A stretch of DNA of 14,742 nucleotides from Planctomycetaceae bacterium (GTDB taxonomy: Bacteria > Planctomycetota > Planctomycetia > Planctomycetales > Planctomycetaceae). The stretch is from positions 1 through 14,742 of the forward strand of contig JALTOP010000301.1 in the NCBI GenBank assembly GCA_027000105.1, written 5' to 3'. This document shows positions 5,883 to 13,942 of the stretch, one piece after another (position 1 is the stretch's first letter; each line of letters starts with the position of its first letter). A program made the translations under genes and the position numbers. The notes beneath the pieces were generated by a model. It saw only the letters and a program-made list of their open reading frames with translations, was not told where the DNA came from and did not search any database.

Positions 5883-7409
5883 TCATGGCACCGCTTTTAG
5901 TTGGGGTTCTGGGATCGGTGTGCTTTCTTCTGGTTCGTCATTTGTTTCTCGCTCAATAATTTCACGAAACTGAATCTCGAAGGCGCGCAAACCTTCTATG
6001 AGGTCTGAAAGCCAGTGGAAATTTGATTCCTCCTGGAGAGATTTCCCGACAAGAGACAGGCTGCCCACGCGTCTGTCATTGCTAAAGAAAGGAATATCCA
6101 TGTTCCAGGAATTTTCATCTTTCTGTTGGTGGTGATTATTCCAAACGGCGTGGTATTCTTCACTGATTACCGGAGAACTGATGTTGAGTTGAACTCTGGT
6201 TAACTCAAAACGCTCAGCATATTCGATGAGAGAGTCCCATAATAATTCCCATTCCCGGCTTCCTTGAAAATGGGAGCAAACGGATTGCCCTTTCACATCA
6301 ACGCTCTCCTGGCCATGTGGAATTCTTACCAGGAGTGAACGAAGAAATGATTTTACTCGTCTGATAAACAGGTCACATTCGTTAAAACCGAATAGTCGCG
6401 TTCCGACAAATGCCCCCAATACGGTAAGTGTGCTCATAATGGCAATGGTTTCGCTCTTCAGGGCAACGCTAACCAATGCCCCCGCCGAACAAACAATACA
6501 TGCCAGTCCGATCGTCAGAACCGTTTTTTGGGGGCTAAAACCGCGACTCTGCAACACGTGATGAATATGACCACGATCCACTGTGTAGAGACTTCTGCCT
6601 GTCAATTTTCTGCGGGCAAGTGCCATCAAGACATCGAAAAAAACAATCGCCCATACTGCAGTTGCAGCTGCAATAGCAACTGTCGCAGGTCCCTTGAGCG
6701 AACTGCGAATCGCAAGCACACCAAGCAACAATCCGATCGTCATGCTCCCCGCATCACCCAGGAAAATCATGGCTGGAGGCCTGTTGTAAACAAGAAATCC
6801 AGCTAACGCCCCCGCCAACATACAGGCCACCAATGATTCCATCGGATGGCCCAGAAAGTGAGCCATTATCGCAAAAGAAATGCTGACCACAATCCCTACG
6901 GTTGAAGCCAGGCCATCCGCCCCATCAATCAAATTCATCGCATTGATAATCGCAATGAGCCATAAACAGGTAATCGGGAAGGCAAAAATACCCAGCTCCC
7001 AGGTTTGGCCGAACAGCACAAACTTTTCAATGATTGAACCACCGGATACTGCCAGAACGCTGGCGAAAATCTGCCCGAGCAATTTCTGCCTGCCGCGAAT
7101 TCCGTAGCGGTCGTCAGCTAAACCGATCAGACAAAGCACGAAAGCAGCCAAAGCAACCGCACCCATGGGCAGCCACCGATAATACAGGGCGCTTCTCACT
7201 GCAGGCAGGAACGTTCCGGAAGTCACAATAACAATCAACACAGAAAGCAGGACGGCTACCCCGCCGCCTAATGCAACTTCCCGACCATGCAGTTTTCGAT
7301 GCCCATCAGGCAGATCCACCAAACCGATACGCCTGGCAACTTTTGCTACCAGCGGAGTGAGCGCGATCGAGCACAAAAAACTGAATACGATCGATAAAAA
7401 CCAAGCCAT
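5883..7409 (-). CDS. Polyprenyl-phosphate sugar-1-phosphate transferase (MraY/WecA/TagO family) with long C-terminal extension
   Basis: Transfers a sugar-1-phosphate, usually HexNAc-1-P from a UDP-sugar, to undecaprenyl phosphate and so starts a lipid-linked glycan. The 508-residue protein has about ten to eleven membrane segments in residues 1-340 and the family motifs: GLADDRYGI (D99, D100, Mg/substrate region), NAMNLIDGADGLA (156-168), NRPPAMIFLGDAGS (209-222) and DRGHIHH (278-284, the WecA-type histidine motif). Residues of about 350-508 form a soluble extension absent from WecA (about 370 residues). It contains REWELLWDSLIEYAERFEL and RRVGSLSLVG, and ends in a Pro/Glu-rich tail; its function is unknown. 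ATG 7409 is preferred, with GGA just upstream; a TTG three codons earlier is possible. It is the likely first enzyme of the pathway encoded to its left. Confidence 0.93.
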   Translation of the reverse strand: MAWFLSIVFSFLCSIALTPLVAKVARRIGLVDLPDGHRKLHGREVALGGGVAVLLSVLIVIVTSGTFLPAVRSALYYRWLPMGAVALAAFVLCLIGLADDRYGIRGRQKLLGQIFASVLAVSGGSIIEKFVLFGQTWELGIFAFPITCLWLIAIINAMNLIDGADGLASTVGIVVSISFAIMAHFLGHPMESLVACMLAGALAGFLVYNRPPAMIFLGDAGSMTIGLLLGVLAIRSSLKGPATVAIAAATAVWAIVFFDVLMALARRKLTGRSLYTVDRGHIHHVLQSRGFSPQKTVLTIGLACIVCSAGALVSVALKSETIAIMSTLTVLGAFVGTRLFGFNECDLFIRRVKSFLRSLLVRIPHGQESVDVKGQSVCSHFQGSREWELLWDSLIEYAERFELTRVQLNISSPVISEEYHAVWNNHHQQKDENSWNMDIPFFSNDRRVGSLSLVGKSLQEESNFHWLSDLIEGLRAFEIQFREIIERETNDEPEESTPIPEPQLKAVP

Positions 7410-7765
7410 GATGTCCAACTACGCAAAAAATAGCGGTTTTTATTTCGACCCGCAAATAACCATTAAACACTGAGTCACAATGACTATCTGAACACTGAGG
7501 TGGGAAACTGCGTCACCGTGGGGGGATTCATTATTCAAAGATGCAAAGCAGATTCAACAACCTATCTGCCTACTACAAGAAAATTCAACGATTAATTCCA
7601 CTCGGATGTTTTTTCTACGGATTTCCACCTATACCTGCGCTCTATGTAACGATTCTTGCTCTGGACCACTCCGATAACACAAGACCGTATCGTCGATGAT
7701 GCGCCAGACCGTTTTGAAGCATGTTTGCGAAAAAACAACTTTCGCTCTGCTCCATCGGCATGAGC
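7410..7765. other. Intergenic gap before the sugar-phosphate transferase
   Basis: These 356 bp between the ligase gene and the transferase gene hold no convincing ORF. I see a candidate promoter at 7530-7557. Near the ligase stop, on the minus strand, lie an imperfect GCTCATGCCGATGGAGC hairpin and then GCGAAAG-TTGTT-TTTTCGC. The latter is a stem, but AAAC rather than a U-tract follows it, so I do not call a terminator. Confidence 0.5.
7530..7557 (-). promoter_or_regulatory. Candidate sigma-70 promoter of the sugar-phosphate transferase gene
   Basis: On the minus strand TTGAAT (7557-7552) and AATAAT (7535-7530) are separated by 16 bp, matching four and five consensus bases. The predicted start near 7523 leaves a leader of about 115 nt before ATG 7409. 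Confidence 0.4.
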
Positions 7766-10366
7766 TTACTCCCTTGCTTTATCAGAACGCAGGGAGAGCA
7801 CTTTTCGATAGGCAGCATCTATATCACGATCGTGCGGACTCATTTGGTGAGCTGTTTCAAGTTGTTCGCGGGCGGCATTGATCTGGCCCACCTGAACGAG
7901 CATCCGAGCATATTCCTTGCGCCACGTCCCTTCCAGTGGTTTTCTTTGAACCGCTTTTTTGATCAGCTCCAGAGCTGTCTCTTTCTCCCCCATAAAATCT
8001 TTGACCATCGCCAGCAGAAAGATTCCAGGCGGACTCTCTCTTTCTTCAGGGTGTTCTTCCAATCGCCTGCTGACGGAAAGAGCAAACTGAAGTTGATCGT
8101 CTCGCTTCTCTTTCTGAACGGAAAGCAACTCCCAAATTTCAACCCATATTGAAACATCTGCAGGCAGAATTTTCTGCACAATCGATTCGACAGGAAAGCA
8201 TCGACGCGCGGCTTCCCATATGCGACCAGTCTCTTGCGGGCATCGAACCATTAACCCTTGAAAAAGCTTCTTCGATTTTTGTTCTTCCCCAGAAATTGCC
8301 AGTTCGATCGCACAAATCATCTGAATATCCAGTTCAGACGGTCTCAGCAGTGCGGCACACTCAAGCTGTTTCAATACAGCAGATTGCTCGCCCGTTTGCA
8401 TAGACGTTTGCATTGAATTGACAATCCCAAGTTCTCTCCAGGCATAGCCGTCAAGTGGATTGACGCGTATGTTACCCATTAGAGAAGACTTATACGTTTC
8501 GCTGGCCGTGGATAACGCCCTCTTTTTCCATAGGCGATGCAGTGTTTTTGTCAACGATTCGCGACCAAGTACAGTAAGGGTTAACCTGGCAGGAGAACTG
8601 CTGTCCCAGTATCTTCCAATCGTCTTTGCATCTGAAACTCCTTGAGTTTTCAAAAACTCAAGCCGCATCAAAGCCTGATCGATTTGAGCCAGGCTTTCAA
8701 AAATCACAAGAGATTCCGGATTTTTTTCGGCTCGGGTTAACAGCTTTCCTCTCAACTCGCGCAACTGGTCACCTGTTGTCTTTGGTATTTCCCGAATACT
8801 CCTGGAAACCTGCCGAGCAAGTTTTTCATCTGGGTACGCAGCAGCTGTCACCGCGACGACCGAAGTCATGATAATCAGGCAGCCAAAAGCTAAAACCGGG
8901 TTCCACTTCAACTGGAACGAACTGGTCCTACTTTCCACCCGCTCGTCGCTTTTTTCTTTGGATTCTCGAACGACAAACGCGCTGATTGCCCCCAGAACAG
9001 CCGCAATACTCAAGTGAGTCGCCGGTCTGGTGATTCCAAAATCAAAGATCGCATGTACCATTTGACTGGTTAAAAGAAACAGAACCGTTATCCCTAATGA
9101 ATAGCGAAAGCCAGCGATCGTTCGGGGAGAACTCAGTAATTTCCCGGTTAACTGAAACAGGCAGGCAATGGCTGCAACCAATAGCGAAAACCCGATGACA
9201 CCTAATTCCAGCAACCATTCGACGTACTGGTTATCCGCATTAACGAACCAACCGTAATTTTCGTGAGGTTGATACGGTCGATTTACCATGGAATAGGTTC
9301 CCAGGCCTGAGCCCAATAAACCAAAATCCTTAATCGCCGGCCAAGTACTTTTCCAGTGCTGAACACGTGCGATTTCTTCCAGACTGATATCCCGAAGAAC
9401 CGCAAATCGAGTGAACAACTCACTTCCCCACCCAAACCAGACCGCCAAGGCAGAAAGTCCCGCCAAAAAAACGACAGAGACCAGAATTGCCTTTCCGCTT
9501 CTGTAGGCTATGGCCAGGATGACAATCGCAGCAAGCGTTGCACTAAGAATGCCGCTTCGGGAAAGTGAAGCAACGATCCCGGCTGCAATCAAAATTAAGG
9601 AAAATCCGATCAGCAATCGATTTTCGCCAGATCGATCAGTCAGGCGATAGTAATCCTGCCTGTTTCGCCCCCAAAAACAGGAGCTCATTAACCCAACGCC
9701 AGCTGCCAGGCAAACCAGCAAATAAGCGGATGCGTTATTCCTGTTAACGAACGAAGCAAAAGGCTGCCCACCGTGCTCTAACTGGTAAACACCATAAATG
9801 GCACCGTTCCACCGAAACTTCTGAATCATTCCGAACAGGGAAAGGATGACTCCGTTTGCTGTGAGGGCCAGAAAAAGAAAACGCAATCTTCCCGGCGTAT
9901 TCCACAAAACGCCAGAAAACAGAAAGACCGCAAATGCGGTGGCGTACATGGCAAGAGTTTGTCGAGTTTTAGCGGGAACGCAGGAAACGGAATAGCGCTC
10001 ATTCTGAGATTGAACAGCCAGATGTGCGTCATCGACCAGTTCAGAGTCAATGACGTGCTCAAGGCGTTCGACAGGATGATTGCTTATCGGCAATAACTGT
10101 AAAACGGGGTAGAAAGCAAGGAGCCCGAGCAAAACGGAAAGACGAGAAACAGGGCTCTCGGGCTGCTTGAAGAAAGAAGCCGCACCAACCAGAAGCGATA
10201 CCAGTAAAAAAGTTCCCGAGGTAATTGTTGCCGCCCAGTAGGGGACACCTCCAATCATCCAGGGGACCGCAAGTAAACCTGCCAAAAAAAGGACACGCGC
10301 CAAGCCCGATACTGTGCCAGAGAATCCTGTTTGCGGACTCTCTCCTTGAGAAATATTTGTAAACAT
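7766..10366 (-). CDS. O-antigen ligase/polymerase (Wzy_C, WaaL-like) fused to a C-terminal TPR region
   Basis: This 866-residue protein joins or polymerises lipid-linked glycans on the periplasmic side of the inner membrane. Residues of about 20-510 contain roughly twelve membrane segments. The Wzy_C region includes SLSRSG (267-272), GSGLGTYSMVNRPYQPHENY (352-371) and NADNQYVEWLLELGVIG (376-392), a form of the ligase family's glycine-loop and Asn-x-x-Tyr-x-Glu motifs. Residues of about 515-866 are soluble, helical and TPR-like, ending with FMGEKETALELIKKAVQRKP and QINAAREQLETAHQMSP; they presumably face the periplasm and bind a partner. Bacterial O-antigen ligases are about 400-450 residues, so the fusion is long, but related fusions are familiar in planctomycetes. 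The start is ATG 10366, without a clear Shine-Dalgarno. It is unclear whether it acts as ligase or polymerase. Confidence 0.88.
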   Translation of the reverse strand: MFTNISQGESPQTGFSGTVSGLARVLFLAGLLAVPWMIGGVPYWAATITSGTFLLVSLLVGAASFFKQPESPVSRLSVLLGLLAFYPVLQLLPISNHPVERLEHVIDSELVDDAHLAVQSQNERYSVSCVPAKTRQTLAMYATAFAVFLFSGVLWNTPGRLRFLFLALTANGVILSLFGMIQKFRWNGAIYGVYQLEHGGQPFASFVNRNNASAYLLVCLAAGVGLMSSCFWGRNRQDYYRLTDRSGENRLLIGFSLILIAAGIVASLSRSGILSATLAAIVILAIAYRSGKAILVSVVFLAGLSALAVWFGWGSELFTRFAVLRDISLEEIARVQHWKSTWPAIKDFGLLGSGLGTYSMVNRPYQPHENYGWFVNADNQYVEWLLELGVIGFSLLVAAIACLFQLTGKLLSSPRTIAGFRYSLGITVLFLLTSQMVHAIFDFGITRPATHLSIAAVLGAISAFVVRESKEKSDERVESRTSSFQLKWNPVLAFGCLIIMTSVVAVTAAAYPDEKLARQVSRSIREIPKTTGDQLRELRGKLLTRAEKNPESLVIFESLAQIDQALMRLEFLKTQGVSDAKTIGRYWDSSSPARLTLTVLGRESLTKTLHRLWKKRALSTASETYKSSLMGNIRVNPLDGYAWRELGIVNSMQTSMQTGEQSAVLKQLECAALLRPSELDIQMICAIELAISGEEQKSKKLFQGLMVRCPQETGRIWEAARRCFPVESIVQKILPADVSIWVEIWELLSVQKEKRDDQLQFALSVSRRLEEHPEERESPPGIFLLAMVKDFMGEKETALELIKKAVQRKPLEGTWRKEYARMLVQVGQINAAREQLETAHQMSPHDRDIDAAYRKVLSLRSDKARE

Positions 10367-10637
10367 TTCGCTATCAACAAAGAAAGTAGTGTTAAACTCA
10401 CGAATTGATGCTGGACGCTATCCAGTGCTTTTTGCTTGCGAAATGCCACCTGCCAGTCGCTGCTTGCAACTGCAGGAGGACAATCGATTGTCTACTGCCA
10501 TTTCAAGTTACAGTTTGAATCGAACGAAAGGGCATAGAGTTGATCCGCACGGTTTAATCACTTCCCTCCTTGTCAGGTCACACCAGAACAGCCCGACTTA
10601 CGGCTTTTCCGGCAAGCCACAATTGGCACAACCGCCA
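10367..10637. other. Intergenic region upstream of the ligase gene
   Basis: No gene is supported in these bases between the ligase start and the terminator of the next gene. A hairpin CTGGA-TAGCG-TCCAG occurs on the minus strand (10425-10411). Several AT-rich stretches could hold the ligase promoter but none matches the consensus well enough to call. Short open frames here overlap one another and look random. Confidence 0.4.
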
Positions 10638-10670
10638 CAAAAAGTAAGCCACCCGAAACAGGCAGCTTAC
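10638..10670 (-). terminator. Intrinsic terminator of the secreted Gly-rich protein gene
   Basis: In the minus-strand transcript GTAAGCTGCCTG-TTT-CGGGTGGCTTAC (10670-10644) folds into a 12-bp stem, counting three G-U pairs, with a UUU loop, followed at once by five U residues (10643-10639). It lies about 48 bp after the TAG stop at 10719. It separates this gene's transcript from the ligase gene downstream. Confidence 0.8.
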
Positions 10671-10718
10671 CTCAGTTATACTTTTATACTTTTTCGTAAA
10701 CACTCCGTAGGGCAATGG

Positions 10719-12026
10719 CTACGGACTGGCGACACCATTATTGTTATTGTTGTCCCCGGCAAGGTATCCGGCCGCACCAGCAGCAGCAGCTCCTAGCAAT
10801 GCCCCACCGGTACCACCACCGACTCCACCGCCGCCAGCACCAGACCCTCCACCACCTGCTCCGCCGGCACCACCGCCACCAAACGGTGAACCACCAACGC
10901 CACCAAACACTCCCGGTCCACCAGTCCCAACATTCAATGACTGATTTACGGTATCGAAATCCTCAGGAGGTGTTGTCCCAGCTGCAGCGATACTGACCGC
11001 CTGGTTCATCCCGACGGGAGCAGACCCAATGACCAGATTCGTAATGGCAGAAACGGCACTCTCCAAGACATCAGCCTTTCCAATGAAATCTTTCACCAGA
11101 ACGGAGATCACAAGAACTCGCTTTTGACCGGTGACAACCATTGTATATCGCCCATTATCGACACCCTGAAATTCAGCAATTCCGTCTTCATCGGTCATAC
11201 CATGGGAAACAATTTCCTCATTCAACACAAAATGAACCGACAACCCCTCGGTTGTTTGAGCCAAGCCGTACTGATCCAGTAATTCGAGCAGTCGGATACG
11301 AACAATGCCATCCGCTCCGCGACCTACCACATCATGCCTGGAAACCAAAAACGTATTATTTTCGTCATATCGAAATTCCTTCTGCGCACCAACGTACCCT
11401 GAACGATCCTCTCTGGCACGGGCAAGTAAAGAATCGATGACGGCAGATTCCCGAACAGGAACCAAAGCGAGCTTAAGGTTCACTTCACCCTCTTCAGTTC
11501 CCTTCATCAGGTAAGTACCAATTGCAGCGAAGCCATCAGCAGATCGGACAACAATCGAGTAAGCACCGGGAGAGAATTGCGGCACCTGAGCAATCCCGCC
11601 AGGACCAACCGGGAAGGTACCAACGACCTTTCCGTGGTGAATCAGCCTCACACTGCCATCATCAATTGGCGGGAGTTGATCAACACCTACATCCGCATTC
11701 CCGAGAACAAACTTCATCGCCCAATACTGAGATTCGGGCCTGTCTGACTTCACCGCAGGTACGTCAACCTGCGGCTCGGCCTGGGCAGTCTGTTCGTTAG
11801 CCAATTCAGGGAGAAGACTATCATCTTTCTCTGCTTCACCAGCATCAGCTACAGCGGAAACCTCGGCAGAATCAACTCCAACAGTTTCATTTTGGACAGC
11901 GGTTTCGTTTTGAGTAATTTCAGTGGAGCTAACGACTTTTTTCACCGTGGGGAAGGCTACGGCGGTGCCGACGGCCAGCATAATGGCGGTTAAAAAAAGC
12001 GTCGCAGATGTGGTGACTCGGTTCAT
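10719..12026 (-). CDS. Secreted protein with two beta-sandwich domains and a glycine-zipper/poly-Asn tail
   Basis: The 435-residue product begins with a Sec signal peptide (hydrophobic residues 8-24, probable cleavage after TAVA). An acidic low-complexity linker spans about 30-95. Two regions look like carboxypeptidase-regulatory or SpaA-type beta-sandwich folds: about 118-190 (GGIAQVPQFSPGAYSIVVRS) and about 255-312 (TDEDGIAEFQGVDNGRYTMV). They share the G-x-A-x-[VF]-x3-[PN]-G-x-Y pattern. From about 365 the chain is Gly-rich, then GALLGAAAAGAAGYLAG resembles a glycine-zipper membrane segment, ending DNNNNNGVASP. It is probably an envelope or surface protein; the function is unknown. ATG 12026 has AAGG 9 nt upstream. 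It ends in a strong terminator and so is likely a separate transcript. Link to the glycan pathway rests only on proximity. Confidence 0.8.
   Translation of the reverse strand: MNRVTTSATLFLTAIMLAVGTAVAFPTVKKVVSSTEITQNETAVQNETVGVDSAEVSAVADAGEAEKDDSLLPELANEQTAQAEPQVDVPAVKSDRPESQYWAMKFVLGNADVGVDQLPPIDDGSVRLIHHGKVVGTFPVGPGGIAQVPQFSPGAYSIVVRSADGFAAIGTYLMKGTEEGEVNLKLALVPVRESAVIDSLLARAREDRSGYVGAQKEFRYDENNTFLVSRHDVVGRGADGIVRIRLLELLDQYGLAQTTEGLSVHFVLNEEIVSHGMTDEDGIAEFQGVDNGRYTMVVTGQKRVLVISVLVKDFIGKADVLESAVSAITNLVIGSAPVGMNQAVSIAAAGTTPPEDFDTVNQSLNVGTGGPGVFGGVGGSPFGGGGAGGAGGGGSGAGGGGVGGGTGGALLGAAAAGAAGYLAGDNNNNNGVASP
10795..10930. repeat. Low-complexity GGN/CCN tract coding for the Gly-rich segment
   Basis: On the plus strand the sequence is dominated by CCACC and CCGCC words, corresponding to GGN glycine codons on the coding strand. 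It encodes the Gly-rich linker and the beginning of the zipper-like segment of the secreted protein. A short ATT/GTT triplet tract near 10737-10755 codes for the five Asn residues. Such tracts can change length by slippage. Confidence 0.7.
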
Positions 12027-12428
12027 TTCTCTCTGCCTTCACGAAGCCCGTACTACTCGTCAATGTTCATTACCACACGGCAATATCACCGATTTCATCC
12101 GGAGAATCAATACTCAAGCGATACATTATCCGGAAAATAGGCAATATATGGCGGCAATGCAGAAGAGGTGTTGTGCAAATGTTAACTCTTTGGCTCTTTA
12201 GGATAGTGTACATGCAGCACAAATACATCCAGCCTTCCGTTGATATGGGGTATATGGGAAGGATTTTACAATATTGCGGCCAGTAAATCCCCTAGAATCT
12301 CCACAACTGGACAGAGTGAAGAAGGTGAAAGAACCGTTAATGCCGATGAAGACAGTAAATCTTTCTCATTTTAACCTGAGCAAAGATTCTCTTTTTGACA
12401 CGAAGTCGCTTTTCCTAAAGGGAATTTG
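12027..12428. other. Divergent intergenic region with paired TCCGGA sites
   Basis: About 400 bp separate the divergently transcribed secreted-protein and lipoprotein genes, so both promoters should lie here, but neither is clear. Two 6-bp palindromes TCCGGA at 12098-12103 and 12129-12134 share the context ATT-N-TCCGGAT on the minus strand. They are 31 bp apart, close to three helical turns, and could be operator half-sites. CAGTAAATC occurs at 12281-12289 and 12353-12361. TTGACA at 12395 has no suitable -10 partner. A possible short ORF is listed separately at 12340. Confidence 0.4.
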
Positions 12429-12429
12429 A
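12340..12429 (+). CDS. Possible 29-residue ORF overlapping the lipoprotein start
   Basis: ATG at 12340 opens a 29-residue frame beginning MPMKTVNLSHFNLSK, whose TGA overlaps the next ATG in TGATG (12427-12431). This overlap is typical of translational coupling. There is no good Shine-Dalgarno before it and the peptide is not recognisable, so it may be chance. Confidence 0.2.
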   Translation: MPMKTVNLSHFNLSKDSLFDTKSLFLKGI

Positions 12430-13856
12430 TGCTGGATCGCGCCAAATTATTCATATGTTCTGGGATGTTACTACTCCCCTTGGGAGTTGGTTGCGCTGGT
12501 ATAGGGTCGCAACACGGTTCTGTTGCAAGCTTCAATAGCCAGGCAGGGACCTTGCCATCTCGTGAAAGAATGATCGTCATCGCCAAGACATATGAAGAGC
12601 AGGGGCACAAGCAACGCGCTCTCACCACCTACCGCCAAATAGCAAAGAGATACCCAAGAAGTGAACAGGGGGAGTACGCTCGCAACAGAATCCTTGCGCT
12701 GAACGGTACAGGTGACCAAAAGGACACTTCTCGTGCTGCGGAACGGACGATGCTTGCTGATTCAGCAAGCAGGCAGACTGCTCCGGAAACCGATGGGCAA
12801 CTCAAAAAAGGAAAAGAGCAGACTGAAACGGCAAAGCTGGAAGAAGCTCCGTTTCCTGAATTACCGCTTCCTGAACAAGTAGCAGAGGTTTCTGAAGAAA
12901 ATGAAACGAGAGGACTGCCCATCAAAAGTAATTCTGTCATCAGCGGCAATAGCAAAACAGGCGAAAATGAATTTGACGAAAATGCGAAATGGCCAGAATG
13001 GTCAAGAGGTAAACTCGCCTCTGCTACGCCTGAAGTTGAGTCAGTAAAAGAATCAACTGATTTTCCGGTAATCAATCCCGCCCCGAGTAGTCACTCGAAA
13101 AGGGAGCACCACGAAGAGCATCTCTCGCCCCCGGCTGCTTCTCTGGCCGATGCACCTTCCGAAGAGCAAGAAGCGAGCTTGGATGATGAAGAGCCAACTG
13201 TCTCTGCGGAAATAGCTGATCTATCGTCGGAGGACCGCCAGGCGGATCGGACAGAAGTAGAGAATAAAGAAGGCGGCTGGGTGACTTCCCGCAAGGAAAC
13301 AGCCTCTGTTTCAACAGTCTCCAGCCCGGAAGTCTCTATTGAAACGGAACCGGAAACTGATCTTGAAGTTGATGAAGTTGATACCGGGAAGCAGGAACAA
13401 ATCAATCATCGTCTTGCTGCCTTGGCATACCTGGTTGGAAATGAAGAGTTTGTTAAAGAAGATGCACTTAAGTCTCTCGAACTCCTGCTGGATCATGAAG
13501 ATCAACATGTGAGAATTAACAGTGCGGAGGCATTGTTCCGTCACCAGCGCGGAAGTGAAAAAGCAATGCAAGCAATTACCAGTGCATTTTCTTCTTCAGA
13601 CGAATCGATTCGCTTCATCGCAGTTCATGCTTTAGTCAGCGCATACGAGCAATTACCTGATGAGACAGTTCGGGTGATGGTCTCCCAGCTTGATACTGAA
13701 TCAACCTCAGTTCAACGTCAGATCGCGCTGCTTCTGGGTGATTTTCGAGGACATGCAAGCACCTTGGTGCCTCGCCTGCAACAAATGGTAGAGGCTCATC
13801 CCGACGACGAAGTCAGAAAAGCGGCTCAGTTGTCATTGGTCTGCCTGAAAGAGTAG
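12429..13856 (+). CDS. Lipoprotein with N-terminal TPR-like and C-terminal HEAT repeats
   Basis: From ATG 12429 (AAAGGGA 5 nt upstream) the protein has 475 residues. The first 22 form a lipoprotein-type signal, FICSGMLLLPLGVGC, with Cys as the expected first mature residue; the lipobox is slightly off consensus, with Gly at -3. Residues of about 35-85 are TPR-like (AKTYEEQGHKQRALTTYRQI), followed by an acidic Ser/Glu-rich linker of over 200 residues. The last 150 residues are alpha-helical HEAT-type repeats, with units such as DHEDQHVRINSAEALFRH, SSDESIRFIAVHALVSAY and PDDEVRKAAQLSLVCL. This layout suggests an outer-membrane or periplasmic scaffold; no enzymatic motif is seen. It is followed 86 bp later by another lipoprotein gene and may be co-transcribed. 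A TTG just before the ATG is a less likely start. Confidence 0.82.
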   Translation: MLDRAKLFICSGMLLLPLGVGCAGIGSQHGSVASFNSQAGTLPSRERMIVIAKTYEEQGHKQRALTTYRQIAKRYPRSEQGEYARNRILALNGTGDQKDTSRAAERTMLADSASRQTAPETDGQLKKGKEQTETAKLEEAPFPELPLPEQVAEVSEENETRGLPIKSNSVISGNSKTGENEFDENAKWPEWSRGKLASATPEVESVKESTDFPVINPAPSSHSKREHHEEHLSPPAASLADAPSEEQEASLDDEEPTVSAEIADLSSEDRQADRTEVENKEGGWVTSRKETASVSTVSSPEVSIETEPETDLEVDEVDTGKQEQINHRLAALAYLVGNEEFVKEDALKSLELLLDHEDQHVRINSAEALFRHQRGSEKAMQAITSAFSSSDESIRFIAVHALVSAYEQLPDETVRVMVSQLDTESTSVQRQIALLLGDFRGHASTLVPRLQQMVEAHPDDEVRKAAQLSLVCLKE

Positions 13857-13942
13857 TTGTGAATCAAAACGTCTTGCGATGCGAATGCAGATTGTATTCG
13901 GCCAAGGCTTCGTAGTAGTTCGAAATACTAATACATTGGAAT

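Noticed and set aside
7727..7745. GCGAAAG/TTTTCGC stem after the ligase gene as an intrinsic terminator
   Set aside because: On the minus strand it is followed by AAAC and not by a U-tract; the T-run is inside the loop and stem.
10255..10449. 64-residue minus-strand frame overlapping the ligase start
   Set aside because: It is an alternate frame of the ligase N-terminus without supporting signals.
12395..12420. TTGACA as the -35 box of the TPR/HEAT lipoprotein gene
   Set aside because: No acceptable -10 at 15-19 bp; the predicted start would fall in the ribosome binding site.
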